From Mucilaginibacter sp. SMC90 (GTDB lineage: Bacteria > Bacteroidota > Bacteroidia > Sphingobacteriales > Sphingobacteriaceae), in assembly GCF_022811725.1 (NCBI RefSeq), contig NZ_CP094527.1:3534001-3598000 (forward strand): a stretch of 64,000 nt of DNA, given 5' to 3'. A program made the translations under genes and the position numbers. The notes under the pieces are model-generated. The model saw only the letters and a program-made list of their open reading frames with translations, was not told the DNA's origin and made no database searches. Positions 1 through 8,796 of this stretch are shown piece by piece (the stretch's first letter is position 1; every line of letters starts with the position of its first letter).

Positions 1-119
1 TTCGCTTTAACCTTTAGTAAATTAACCGGTATTTCGGAATTAACGGGTGGCTGTTTTTGTTTGCATGCACCCAGGATAAGTATGCTGATAAAGCTGGTAA
101 TTAATGATATTTTGTTCAT
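1..119 (-). CDS. Lipoprotein, 5' part only (probable efflux adaptor)
   Basis: The window edge cuts this gene after 39 codons. The visible N-terminus is a lipoprotein signal: MNK start, a hydrophobic stretch (LITSFISILIL) and the lipobox LGAC, followed by KQKQPPV. It lies immediately upstream of the TolC-like gene, 22 bases away on the same strand but transcribed after it. In Bacteroidota, RND efflux operons often contain a lipoprotein membrane-fusion adaptor next to the outer membrane channel, so an HlyD/AcrA-type adaptor is the best guess. That identity rests on position only; no adaptor domain is visible in the fragment. Confidence 0.6.
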   Translation of the reverse strand, partial: MNKISLITSFISILILGACKQKQPPVNSEIPVNLLKVKA

Positions 120-141
120 GGAGATTATATTTTCTTTAGCA

Positions 142-1596
142 TTAATAAGTAACATTACCGATTGCCTTTTGCAGGTCTATCTTGCTCGACAGCAGTTGAA
201 ACAATGAGTTTGTATAATTTATTTCTGCGGTAATGAGATTTGATTCGGCGGTTATTACATTAAGGTAGGCTACAACACCTTGCTTGTATTGCAGGTTCAC
301 AACAAAGTATACTCGTTTTGCCATGCCCACGTTTTTTTGCTGCTCCTGGAAACTGTACAGGTTGCTTTTATAGCTGGCCAGGCTTGTGGTATATTGCTTA
401 TATATTCCAAGCTTTAAGTCTTTTTCATCCCAGTTGATCAACTGCTCCTGCAATCGTGACTTGTGTATGCTATGTGTGCGTGCAAACCCGGTGAAAATGG
501 GGATGCTGAGTGATAACCCTACCGATGAACTTGGATTTGAGCCTGACAACAGATCAGAAAAATGATTATTGGCAAATTGCAGCCCATAATTAAAAAAGCC
601 GGATACTGTAGGCAAAAAGGCGTATTTATAATATTTGGTAAGTTGCGCCTGCAAGTCTTTACGGGTTTGAATTTGTTGATATTCAATCCTGTTTTCATAT
701 TGCAGCCGTTCGCCGGTATCAATACGGATGTCGTTCATCATTTGCACGGTATCGATACTTACATTAAATTGCTTTTCAGGCTCGTATCCAATCAACTGCT
801 TCAAAGCGGCATACTGCGGAACAAGGTTTTCTTTGGCCTGTTTTAATTGCGTTTTTGAGTTACTAAGCGTGATAGTTGCCTGCAAATAATCTGTTTCATC
901 GGCAATGCCACCTTTATATTGATGATAGGCATCGCGCAGGCTTTTGCCAAGTCTTGTAGTATCCTCTTTTAATACGTTGATTTGCTGTAGGGTGAGCAGT
1001 ACATTATAAAAAGCTTTACTGACCGATGTTACCAGATAAATTTTTGTACTGTCTGTAACCTGCTTTGCTTGTTTTACAAGCAAGGGCGCACTTTTGGCAG
1101 CATACAATAGTCCCGGGCTCACAATTGCTTGCGAAACGGACAATTCGGGAATGAATGTATTGACATAATTACTGCGGATGGGTGTGCCGGTAGTGCTTCC
1201 CGTTGCTGATCCGTTAGCCGTATTGGTTGAAATATTGTTATTGGGTTGCTGTATATAATGAATAAGATTGCCGCTGGCATTAACCTGTGGCAACCATGCC
1301 GCTAAATTAATAGCGTTTGTAGTATGGGCTATATCCGTGTTGATAAGTGATTGGTTTAATGCGGGTTGGTGAATTAAGGCATAATCGATGCACTGTCTTA
1401 AGGTTAACGATTGCCCGGTGTCTGCCGTAAGTGGCATAACAGGGAAACCTACTTTACCCGTGTCTGGTACTTGATCGGGAGCAGGGAACTGCTTTTTGTT
1501 GATTTGTGCTGAAGTATTTAGTGATATAAGGCACAACATAGCCGCAGCAAAAAAACAGGTGCGTACTAAGTGCATGCTGAAAAACATGTTTTTCAT
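142..1596 (-). CDS. TolC-family outer membrane efflux protein
   Basis: 484 residues, the usual size for a TolC-family channel. Residues 1-30 form a signal peptide ending near NTSAQ; a second ATG at residue 8 (MHLVRTCFF) gives an equally good signal and may be the true start. The mature part has the TolC layout: SLTLRQCIDYAL near residue 63, long alpha-helical repeats rich in Q, A and L, and two homologous halves (the second begins around ALKQLIGYEP). The family forms trimeric outer membrane channels for RND or ABC exporters. The downstream lipoprotein is the probable periplasmic adaptor; the inner membrane pump would lie outside the window. The substrate cannot be read from the sequence. Confidence 0.9.
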   Translation of the reverse strand: MKNMFFSMHLVRTCFFAAAMLCLISLNTSAQINKKQFPAPDQVPDTGKVGFPVMPLTADTGQSLTLRQCIDYALIHQPALNQSLINTDIAHTTNAINLAAWLPQVNASGNLIHYIQQPNNNISTNTANGSATGSTTGTPIRSNYVNTFIPELSVSQAIVSPGLLYAAKSAPLLVKQAKQVTDSTKIYLVTSVSKAFYNVLLTLQQINVLKEDTTRLGKSLRDAYHQYKGGIADETDYLQATITLSNSKTQLKQAKENLVPQYAALKQLIGYEPEKQFNVSIDTVQMMNDIRIDTGERLQYENRIEYQQIQTRKDLQAQLTKYYKYAFLPTVSGFFNYGLQFANNHFSDLLSGSNPSSSVGLSLSIPIFTGFARTHSIHKSRLQEQLINWDEKDLKLGIYKQYTTSLASYKSNLYSFQEQQKNVGMAKRVYFVVNLQYKQGVVAYLNVITAESNLITAEINYTNSLFQLLSSKIDLQKAIGNVTY

Positions 1597-1825
1597 TATT
1601 AACCGATATTTATTTAGAATTGACTTTAATCCGCATGCATTGACGTATAGCGAGGGCTATTTACCGGAGCGCCATTATTTACGGCAACTTCAATAAGCAA
1701 GTCCTGCTTGAGCGTTACATTGATTAAATATGATTAGATGAACACGCGAAAATTCGCGCAATGAAGTATGGCCAAACCTATATTAGTTGTACAAAATTTG
1801 GCAGACCATACACAAGAGGCGGTGG

Positions 1826-2212
1826 TCAGATCCTTAATCTGCGTAGCTTAAGGTAAACACCGGGATAGGAGATATCACCCGGGCCTGAATAGATTTCGCG
1901 CCTTTTTGCTAAAAATAATAAAGTTATCGCGCTGAAAATAAAAGCAAGCAGGGGAGTAAAGGCGGTTGTTTTGGGTACCAGTATTTTGCGTTTACTTTCA
2001 ATAACCGAACGGATGCCATGATGTGCCGCCGACGTACCGTTACTTTGGCTGCGGTTTTTATGAATAAACTCGTTATTAATTAAGGCCTTGAGCTTTATAG
2101 CCTCTTTATTAAGATTGGGTAAAAAAAAGATATGCGTTAATGAGATAAATAAATATGCCGCAACTACAAGCATATTTATTAACTGATCGACGATATTTTT
2201 AAACCGGTTCAC
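1826..2212 (-). CDS. Small membrane protein of unknown function
   Basis: 128 residues. One hydrophobic segment near residues 12-31 (INMLVVAAYLFISLTHIFFL) and a second near residues 86-101 (FTPLLAFIFSAITLLF), separated by a basic soluble loop with several S, N and H residues. The C-terminus (GPGDISYPGVYLKLRRLRI) is basic and probably cytoplasmic. I do not recognise a family. It stands alone between the efflux operon and a noncoding stretch. Codon use resembles the neighbours, and no strong competing frame exists, so I think it is real. Confidence 0.5.
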   Translation of the reverse strand: MNRFKNIVDQLINMLVVAAYLFISLTHIFFLPNLNKEAIKLKALINNEFIHKNRSQSNGTSAAHHGIRSVIESKRKILVPKTTAFTPLLAFIFSAITLLFLAKRREIYSGPGDISYPGVYLKLRRLRI

Positions 2213-2700
2213 CCTGATTGAATTTTAATTAATTGTAGTACCTATTGCAATCAATAATGTTCTGTAACTATTTCAGTACAAACATGAAAGCTCTGATTTA
2301 TTGTGCAAATAAGAATACTTTATTCTTTGCCAACATTGCAATTTAAACACTGCCCTGAGTGCCAAACGCATCTTTAAGGGCGCATAAGAGTTGTTTTAAC
2401 GCAACTATGTTTGTTTCCCTGTTCAAATATTCTTTGCTCTGCAATAATAGTAAGTTTTATTTCTTGCCGTTGTAAAAATTGCTTTACTATTGATTGTCTA
2501 TATAGGATGTTTCATGTTTATGCCATCGGATAGAGGAGTATTTATGTGAATTTTTGCAGATGGAGATAAACGATTATATTCGTTACCGAATAAACCTGTT
2601 AAGTTGACATTAATTTCCTTTATGGCCAATATAGCCACTGCATTAGCAGTGCCTGTTAAGTTATGGAAAGCTTTAGACTGCCCCCCAATTTATTTTTTAT
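2213..2700. other. AT-rich intergenic region, nothing recognised
   Basis: About 490 bases between the divergent small membrane protein and the secreted hydrolase-like gene. No convincing ORF, RNA or repeat is visible. It must contain the promoter of the gene at 2701, but no clear TAnnTTTG element stands out. Confidence 0.5.
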
Positions 2701-4644
2701 ATGAGAAAACTTTTAATCGCATTCTTTTTATTAAATGGTTATACAACTTATGCCCAAATTAAATCTTCGGGTATTTTGCTGAATAGCGTAAATGCTACCA
2801 GCAAGGCAGCAAAAGGCTATTTGGCGGTGACTGCCAGGGAAAGCAACAAGCCAGTTGAACTGGTTTTTCAAACACATACCTGCGTTGGTATCAATCGTGC
2901 AGACAATAAATGGTACGTTTTACCTTTAAATGATGCTTCCGGCAAAATTAGCGCTAATACGAATTTGTGGGTACTGCCGCAAGATGCACTTTCAAAAGAT
3001 AAGGCGTATCTGATCAAGTTATCAGGCTCCGACTCGGTTACCGCTGTTTCAGAAAATTACCGGTTAAAGGTTAATGTGTATTCTCAAAAATTTGAGCTGT
3101 ATACAACTGAAGCCCGCCCGCATAGCGATTGTTTTAATAATCGTTATACCATCAACATACAAGATGGCGATGCCCTCGCAAACACTTTGGCTGGTTTTTA
3201 CTGGGGAACGATGTTACAATCGGTGATAGAAAAAACTAAAGCAAAAAACTACCCTTACTCAAGCGGGTACGTAATTAGTACGCTAAATCCAAAAGCCTAT
3301 GCCGGCTCTTATCCTGATGTTGATCACGAATTTCAAATAAAAGGGAGGCTTGCCTTTGCTTCCGACCTGGATGTTGACGTTGTGAAGCGAATGATGGAGC
3401 TTCAATTTAAATTAATGCAGGATGATCCTGAAGGCCTGTTTAGGGATCCATGTTCTGTTCAGCCCAGCGGGGAGCGTGAATATCACATTCGCAGAAATAG
3501 TCAAAACAATAAGGTAAATGCCAATATGTTTTTACTAACGGGTAATATGGAAATCCAGGAGGAAGCATTTCATTACTTTGAAGCCACCAAGGATTCCGTA
3601 TGGTTAAATAAAAACATCGAAAATCTTGAAAAGGCTGCTGCGCTGACCATCGCAAACACTGATCAATATGGGCGTGTTTGGTCTGATGTATATTATGAGG
3701 ATCAGGTAATGAAGGATGGCAGGGAAACCATGTCTGGCGCATTGGCTGCTTATACCTTTCAACTGCTGGCGCAAATGGAAAATATTTTGCACCGGGGAGA
3801 TAAGTCAGATTACTATACCGGGATCTCAAAAAAAATTGCACAGCAATTGGTTAAGCCATTGCCACAAGGATTTTGGGATGAGCAGGAACAAAGGTTTGTT
3901 GATTGGGTGGATAGAAGCGGGGTAAAGCACAATCACATACATTTGTTAGCCAATATTTTGCCGGTTATATTCGGATATACAACCGAAACTCAAACACAGG
4001 CTGTAGCTAAACTGGTCAATTCAAACCTGGCCGAATTTCAAAGGTTCCCGAGTTTTATATCGGCAGATGTTGCAGGGTACGATAAAAACGAAATAGGTGA
4101 TGGCGGCCCTTATGATCTTTGCGCAGCCGGGCGTTACTGGTGGTGGGATGCTTCATACTGGAAATGGCTCAATAACAACGATATGCTCTCTAAGCAACTT
4201 AAAACGGTTGCCGCTGAAGCTGTTAAAGATTCATATTACATGGGCGAAAGATATGATATGAACCATGTATATTATGTTGATAATAAAGATTGGCATGGGG
4301 CCGATATGTATTATGAATACCCTTGTGTTTACACATCAGTGCTTATAGATAATTATTTAGGCATCCAGCATACATTAAATGCCGATTTGAGTATTAAACC
4401 CAAGGTAAGCGGGGCCGGGACAATTGAATTTACTAATCCATTGTATAATATACGCTATACAATTACTTCAAAAGGTTTCAAGCTAAAAAATCTTTCTGAC
4501 AAACCACGCCGTTTTGAAGTCGACTTATCTTCTGTTTTTAAAGAAAAGAAATTTAAGCTTGTCACGAAGTCAAAAACAGAGAGTACAGGACCGGCTGCTG
4601 TAATTGAATTATCGGCAAATGAGGAAGTAAACTGGATTAAATGA
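2701..4644 (+). CDS. Secreted protein, possible six-hairpin glycosidase-like
   Basis: 647 residues with a clear signal peptide (MRKLLIAFFLLNGYTTYAQ, cut after residue 18). The middle (about residues 215-560) is a series of amphipathic helices rich in aromatic residues, with conserved-looking acidic and aromatic patches such as DGGPYDLCAAGRYWWWDASY and NKDWHGADMYYEYP. The last 80 residues look like a beta-sandwich. This alpha/alpha-barrel plus beta-sandwich order is typical of six-hairpin glycoside hydrolases, but I cannot place it in a numbered family or name catalytic acids. It is followed by its own terminator and precedes the exopolysaccharide locus, so a role in processing glycans outside the inner membrane is plausible inference. 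Confidence 0.55.
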   Translation: MRKLLIAFFLLNGYTTYAQIKSSGILLNSVNATSKAAKGYLAVTARESNKPVELVFQTHTCVGINRADNKWYVLPLNDASGKISANTNLWVLPQDALSKDKAYLIKLSGSDSVTAVSENYRLKVNVYSQKFELYTTEARPHSDCFNNRYTINIQDGDALANTLAGFYWGTMLQSVIEKTKAKNYPYSSGYVISTLNPKAYAGSYPDVDHEFQIKGRLAFASDLDVDVVKRMMELQFKLMQDDPEGLFRDPCSVQPSGEREYHIRRNSQNNKVNANMFLLTGNMEIQEEAFHYFEATKDSVWLNKNIENLEKAAALTIANTDQYGRVWSDVYYEDQVMKDGRETMSGALAAYTFQLLAQMENILHRGDKSDYYTGISKKIAQQLVKPLPQGFWDEQEQRFVDWVDRSGVKHNHIHLLANILPVIFGYTTETQTQAVAKLVNSNLAEFQRFPSFISADVAGYDKNEIGDGGPYDLCAAGRYWWWDASYWKWLNNNDMLSKQLKTVAAEAVKDSYYMGERYDMNHVYYVDNKDWHGADMYYEYPCVYTSVLIDNYLGIQHTLNADLSIKPKVSGAGTIEFTNPLYNIRYTITSKGFKLKNLSDKPRRFEVDLSSVFKEKKFKLVTKSKTESTGPAAVIELSANEEVNWIK

Positions 4645-4687
4645 AGCTTAAAGAACAAATGAAAGCATAGGCTGATTTTTTATCAGT

Positions 4688-4730
4688 AAATCAAAAACGC
4701 TATAAATGAATTTTATAGCGTTTTTGATTT
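4688..4730 (+). terminator. Rho-independent terminator after the secreted hydrolase-like gene
   Basis: Near-perfect inverted repeat: AAATCAAAAACGCTATAAA, a loop of a few bases (TGAA), then the complementary arm ending TTTTTGATTT. The A/T flanks on both sides would let it act in both directions. Confidence 0.8.
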
Positions 4731-4932
4731 AGTAAGGATGGGGAGTTGAGAATATTTGAGAGCAGTATTTCTATATCAACAGGAAGGGTAATTTCTTGTA
4801 TGGTATAAATATTTAATTTTCTGTGCTTCGGTAATTAGTTTTCGCAAAAAACAAACAATTTTTAAATGTTTGAATTGTGTTGATATATGATTGCGTCTAA
4901 ACTCTTCCAAACAAAAAGTATCAGTTTTTTTC

Positions 4933-6087
4933 ATGGATCCATTTAACACCCGATTTATACAAAACCAAAAAAGGTGGCCCTGGATAGACTACGACAAGGG
5001 AATAAGTATTATACTTGTTGCCTACGGCCATTGTTACGAAACATTGAAAGATCATGGACTGGCACTTGATCAGTACCCATTTCTGAATTATATAGGCGTA
5101 TTTTTATACGGTTTCCGGATGCCCCTGTTTTTTATCATATCAGGATTGCTAATTGTAAAAAGCCTGAATAAAAAAGGCTTAAAAGCATACATCGGAGACC
5201 GGGGTAATAACATTTTATACCCATTGCTGGTATGGGGCGTAATACAGATTTCATTGCAGATTGTCATGAACAGGTTTACGCATAACGGTTACACACCTGT
5301 TGATTATCTTAACCTGATCATCAACCCGCGGCGGACAGGGATTTTCTGGTACCTCAACGCGTTGTATTGCATTGGTGTATTGTACGCATTTTTGCATGTG
5401 AAATTAAAGCTGCCTTCCATGGTACAGTTTTGCATTGGGGTTGTGTTATATGCCCTGTTCCCACTCATGTACCAGCTAAAAGCCGGGCTGTTTACCGATA
5501 TATTTGAGTATTATGTGTTTTTTGCACTTGGCGACCTGCTGTCGAAACTGATGCTGGATGACAGAAAAATGCAATTATACACTTCATGGAAATTTTTTGT
5601 CCCCCTGTTTATTGCGTTTATTGCTATACAATATTATTGTACGCCTATAAACCTGCAACCATCAGATTTTGGTATCCGTAACGTAGAGATAAACAGCCAC
5701 TATATTTTCTTTTTGCAGGCCATTATCGGGTGCGCACTATCTATAAACTGTTCCTTTTTTCTTCAAAAGCTACGTATTCTAAATTTTCTCAGAATCGTTG
5801 GCTACCATTCCCTATATATATACTGTGTGCAGATAATAGTAATGACAGTTGTACGTACGGTTATGATGGGAGTTTTTCATATTACCAATCTGCCGTTATT
5901 GCTATTGGTTATCTGGTCGGCCGGAGTAGTGCTGCCAATCTTTTTCTATAACTTTTGTTTACGATATAATTTTTGGTGGCTGTTTAGCTTCCGAAAGCCA
6001 GAAAAACAGATAGCCTGGATAAAGCAAGCCAATCTGTTTGGCTTTACGAAAAGTAAGATACTCTCAACCGACGATAAGACCGCTTAA
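4933..6087 (+). CDS. Acyltransferase family 3 membrane protein
   Basis: 384 residues from the ATG at 4933. The frame stays open to a TTG at 4891, but the ATG start fits the family N-terminus (RWPWIDYDKGISIILVAYGH) better. It shows the family pattern: an early helix with the Asp-Lys-Gly and Gly-His elements, FRMPLFFIISGLL in the second helix, and about ten hydrophobic segments. Such proteins O-acylate (often acetylate) sugars of surface polysaccharides at the inner membrane. It opens the exopolysaccharide locus; its last 4 bases overlap the end of the convergent flippase gene. The acyl donor and sugar cannot be inferred. Confidence 0.88.
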   Translation: MDPFNTRFIQNQKRWPWIDYDKGISIILVAYGHCYETLKDHGLALDQYPFLNYIGVFLYGFRMPLFFIISGLLIVKSLNKKGLKAYIGDRGNNILYPLLVWGVIQISLQIVMNRFTHNGYTPVDYLNLIINPRRTGIFWYLNALYCIGVLYAFLHVKLKLPSMVQFCIGVVLYALFPLMYQLKAGLFTDIFEYYVFFALGDLLSKLMLDDRKMQLYTSWKFFVPLFIAFIAIQYYCTPINLQPSDFGIRNVEINSHYIFFLQAIIGCALSINCSFFLQKLRILNFLRIVGYHSLYIYCVQIIVMTVVRTVMMGVFHITNLPLLLLVIWSAGVVLPIFFYNFCLRYNFWWLFSFRKPEKQIAWIKQANLFGFTKSKILSTDDKTA

Positions 6088-7559
6088 CGGCCCACGCTTT
6101 TACTTAATAAAGCCGGCTTAGCATATTGAAATCTGTTACCCATGAAAGTAAAGGCCAATGTTATTGCCCAGGTTAACGTAAACAATATATAGGGGTTAAC
6201 TACTTTGCTCAACAATATATACCCGCCAATAAATGCAGCAGAAATTACATAAAATTTGGCAACCGAAAGCAACGTAACCATTTTTCGGCCGAGCAGTAAA
6301 ATATCCTGCGAGATATGAAATACCAGGAATGATACAAAAATGGAATAGTTCACCACGCTTAACGATTTAATGTAAAGTACGCCCAGCAAACACACCGACA
6401 GGTTTACGATAAGCGCAATGATGTTAAACAACATATCTTGTTTTTCCATTTTCATGGCTATTAAAACATTGGCCTGGAGTAATGCTGTAGGGAAAACCAG
6501 GATTGTTAAAAACATCTGGCGTGTATACTCGGCATTGTTAAGGTAAGTGTTGCCAAAAGCAATCGGGATCAGCTTATCAGAAAACGAATAAATAAAGGTA
6601 TAGGCCAGCCAGCCGAATAGTAAATAATAAACGTGTACTTTTTTATAAAAAGCAAAAAAATCCGCTTTATCGGGCTTGGAATAATGTTTTACCAATAACG
6701 GAAATACAGAAGTAGAAATAACAACAGGTAAAATCTGGGCTATCGAAAATATCTTAAATGAAATTTCATAATTGGCTACATCAAAAGCAGTTAATACTTT
6801 TGAAATGATAATATTTGACATGCGCCAGTTGATGATGGATACCCCGCCGATAATAACAAATGCCCAGTTCATAATAACCATAGCCTTGAGGTCAAGGTAG
6901 CTAACCGAGCAGCGCCAAAGTGTTTTTACGGTAATCATGTTTGATGACCCGATAACGAGGAATAAGTTAAGCGTTAAAAAACGAATAGCAATGAGTATTA
7001 CGGACAGGGTTATAATGGAAAACGGATATATCAATAGTACGCAGCCGGCTGCAAACTTCAAAACAGATTCGATTGTGAGGATAATGGCGGTTTTCTTTTG
7101 CTCAAAGTTGGCTATGTTTAATGATTTTATGCCGTTTATCAGGTTATCGAAAATTACGTTAACACCCATTAAAATAATAAGCACTCGGGTAAACTGATCG
7201 CCATAAAGCAAAAAGGCCATAGCAATATTTACTGCATAAAATATAAGCCCGAAATAGATCTGCATTTTTATGAACTTACTGATCATGGTAGGCTTATCTT
7301 CGGTATGCATATATTCTCTTATAAACCACTGGCTTAGGCCCATAGTTGAGAATGCTGTTACCAATTGATATATCGCATTGGCAACAATATATTTAGCAAA
7401 TATGCCTGTTGGGTACATCCTGGCCAGGATCACAAAAAACAAACTCAGAAACACCGTTTGCGACATTTGTGAAATTATCCCCCAACTGCTGTTTTTGAAC
7501 AGTGAACTTTGAGACAAGCCGGAAATTTTAGCTTTAACTGAATTATAAGTGATGTTCAT
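6084..7559 (-). CDS. Wzx-type oligosaccharide flippase
   Basis: 491 residues, almost entirely hydrophobic with about 12-14 membrane segments, the size and composition of the polysaccharide biosynthesis/MATE-like flippases (Wzx, RfbX). The N-terminus carries the typical NSSWGIISQMSQTVFLSLFF segment, in which the first helix follows a short basic cytoplasmic tail. Wzx proteins move undecaprenyl-linked repeat units across the inner membrane. The stop-start junction with the upstream glycosyltransferase (7560) is contiguous, so the two are co-transcribed on the minus strand. With the polymerase at 12365 and the Wza/Wzc pair at 20.9-24 kb, it completes a Wzx/Wzy-type pathway. Confidence 0.88.
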   Translation of the reverse strand: MNITYNSVKAKISGLSQSSLFKNSSWGIISQMSQTVFLSLFFVILARMYPTGIFAKYIVANAIYQLVTAFSTMGLSQWFIREYMHTEDKPTMISKFIKMQIYFGLIFYAVNIAMAFLLYGDQFTRVLIILMGVNVIFDNLINGIKSLNIANFEQKKTAIILTIESVLKFAAGCVLLIYPFSIITLSVILIAIRFLTLNLFLVIGSSNMITVKTLWRCSVSYLDLKAMVIMNWAFVIIGGVSIINWRMSNIIISKVLTAFDVANYEISFKIFSIAQILPVVISTSVFPLLVKHYSKPDKADFFAFYKKVHVYYLLFGWLAYTFIYSFSDKLIPIAFGNTYLNNAEYTRQMFLTILVFPTALLQANVLIAMKMEKQDMLFNIIALIVNLSVCLLGVLYIKSLSVVNYSIFVSFLVFHISQDILLLGRKMVTLLSVAKFYVISAAFIGGYILLSKVVNPYILFTLTWAITLAFTFMGNRFQYAKPALLSKSVGR

Positions 7560-8630
7560 TTACTCAGCTGTGTATACGTTTTTGATGTGTTTACCGGAAT
7601 TATTCTGATAGGTTTTTGACGATGATTGCGGCTGCAATGAATCGATAAGCGCGATGTAGTTATTCAGCATAGCCTCGTAGGTAAACATCTTTTCATATCT
7701 GGCCCGGCTGTTAACACTCATTTTTTTATAATCATCCACCGAAAGATTAGCCAGATCGTTTAACTGATTGGCCAGCATGTCCCAGTTTTCCGTTAGCTCA
7801 ATGCCGTTAACACCCGGAACTCCTATCTCCAGGTTGCCGCCTATATCGTTTACCAATAATGGCTTTCCATACATTGTGCCTTCTATCAAAGAAATCGGCA
7901 ATCCTTCCTGAACAGAATATAACATCAGGAAATCGGCCTGTTGCACTAACTCGTTAACTCCGTCAACAAAACCAAGTGCCTTAAAGTTTGCAGAATCTTT
8001 GCATTTTTCCTGCAATAAAGTTAGGTCGGGCCCGTCACCCGCAAAAAGAATTTCTATATCAGCGTGTAGTTTGCCTTTAAGGTGATCTACAATGAGCAAT
8101 TGCCTTTTTACATCAATTACCCTTGCGGAGTATAGTATCCTGATTTTACCATCCCGTTTAAATGATATTTGCGGCTTGCCAGTAGCCTCATCTTTTATCC
8201 CGTTATAAATAACAGTGATATTCCTTTTTTTTAGTCCAAAATACCCGAGCAGGTTTTCTGTAACTTTTTTGGAGATAGAAACAATATTGTACGGAAAAAA
8301 AGATATGTTTTTATGAGTGTCATATACATTATGGGCAATGTATATGATCCTTGTGTTTAAAAAGCAGATACGTTTTATCACCATGATCAACGCCATAACA
8401 TTGCGGGCGTGTACCAGCAGTATCTTGTTATTGAGATAAAAAGGGTTGCCAAACTTTACATACTCAGATACGGGGATTTTATATTTGGGATGCACTTTTT
8501 GATAGGGGATAAATCCCAATATTTTGCAATTGTACTTGTGTTTGATGCCGTTATGGATATCTAAAAGAACTTTTTGGGCTCCGGCATATTCACCAAGGTA
8601 AGAGGTAGTTGCAACGATGTCTAAAGCCAT
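7560..8630 (-). CDS. Glycosyltransferase family 4
   Basis: 356 residues in two Rossmann-like halves (GT-B fold). The C-terminal half has the GT4 signatures: ILYSARVIDVKRQ (donor domain start), LFAGDGPDLTLLQ, LGFVDGVNELVQQADFLML and SVQEGLPISLIEGTMYGKP, the EX7E-like donor-binding element. GT4 enzymes transfer a sugar from a nucleotide donor with retention; here the acceptor is presumably the lipid-linked repeat unit. It is directly upstream of the flippase in a two-gene minus-strand operon. Confidence 0.9.
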   Translation of the reverse strand: MALDIVATTSYLGEYAGAQKVLLDIHNGIKHKYNCKILGFIPYQKVHPKYKIPVSEYVKFGNPFYLNNKILLVHARNVMALIMVIKRICFLNTRIIYIAHNVYDTHKNISFFPYNIVSISKKVTENLLGYFGLKKRNITVIYNGIKDEATGKPQISFKRDGKIRILYSARVIDVKRQLLIVDHLKGKLHADIEILFAGDGPDLTLLQEKCKDSANFKALGFVDGVNELVQQADFLMLYSVQEGLPISLIEGTMYGKPLLVNDIGGNLEIGVPGVNGIELTENWDMLANQLNDLANLSVDDYKKMSVNSRARYEKMFTYEAMLNNYIALIDSLQPQSSSKTYQNNSGKHIKNVYTAE

Positions 8631-8738
8631 TATTTCAATATTGAGTAAAGTGTTGGCTTAATTTTCATAAAAACCATATGATATTTAAAATTTTCACGTT
8701 AATACAAACTGTAGATTAAAAAGTTTTCGGAAAACAAC

Positions 8739-8746
8739 TACTTTTG
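8739..8746 (+). promoter_or_regulatory. Candidate -7 element for first beta-helix gene
   Basis: TACTTTTG matches the Bacteroidota -7 consensus TAnnTTTG exactly and lies 50 bases before the ATG at 8797. No good TTTG -33 element is found at the usual distance, so confidence is modest. The paralogue at 10608 has a similar TAACTTTT at about the same distance. Confidence 0.4.
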
Positions 8747-8796
8747 GTCACTTTATTTAATTATTTATTATTTAATGTAATTTAATACCCCTGCCT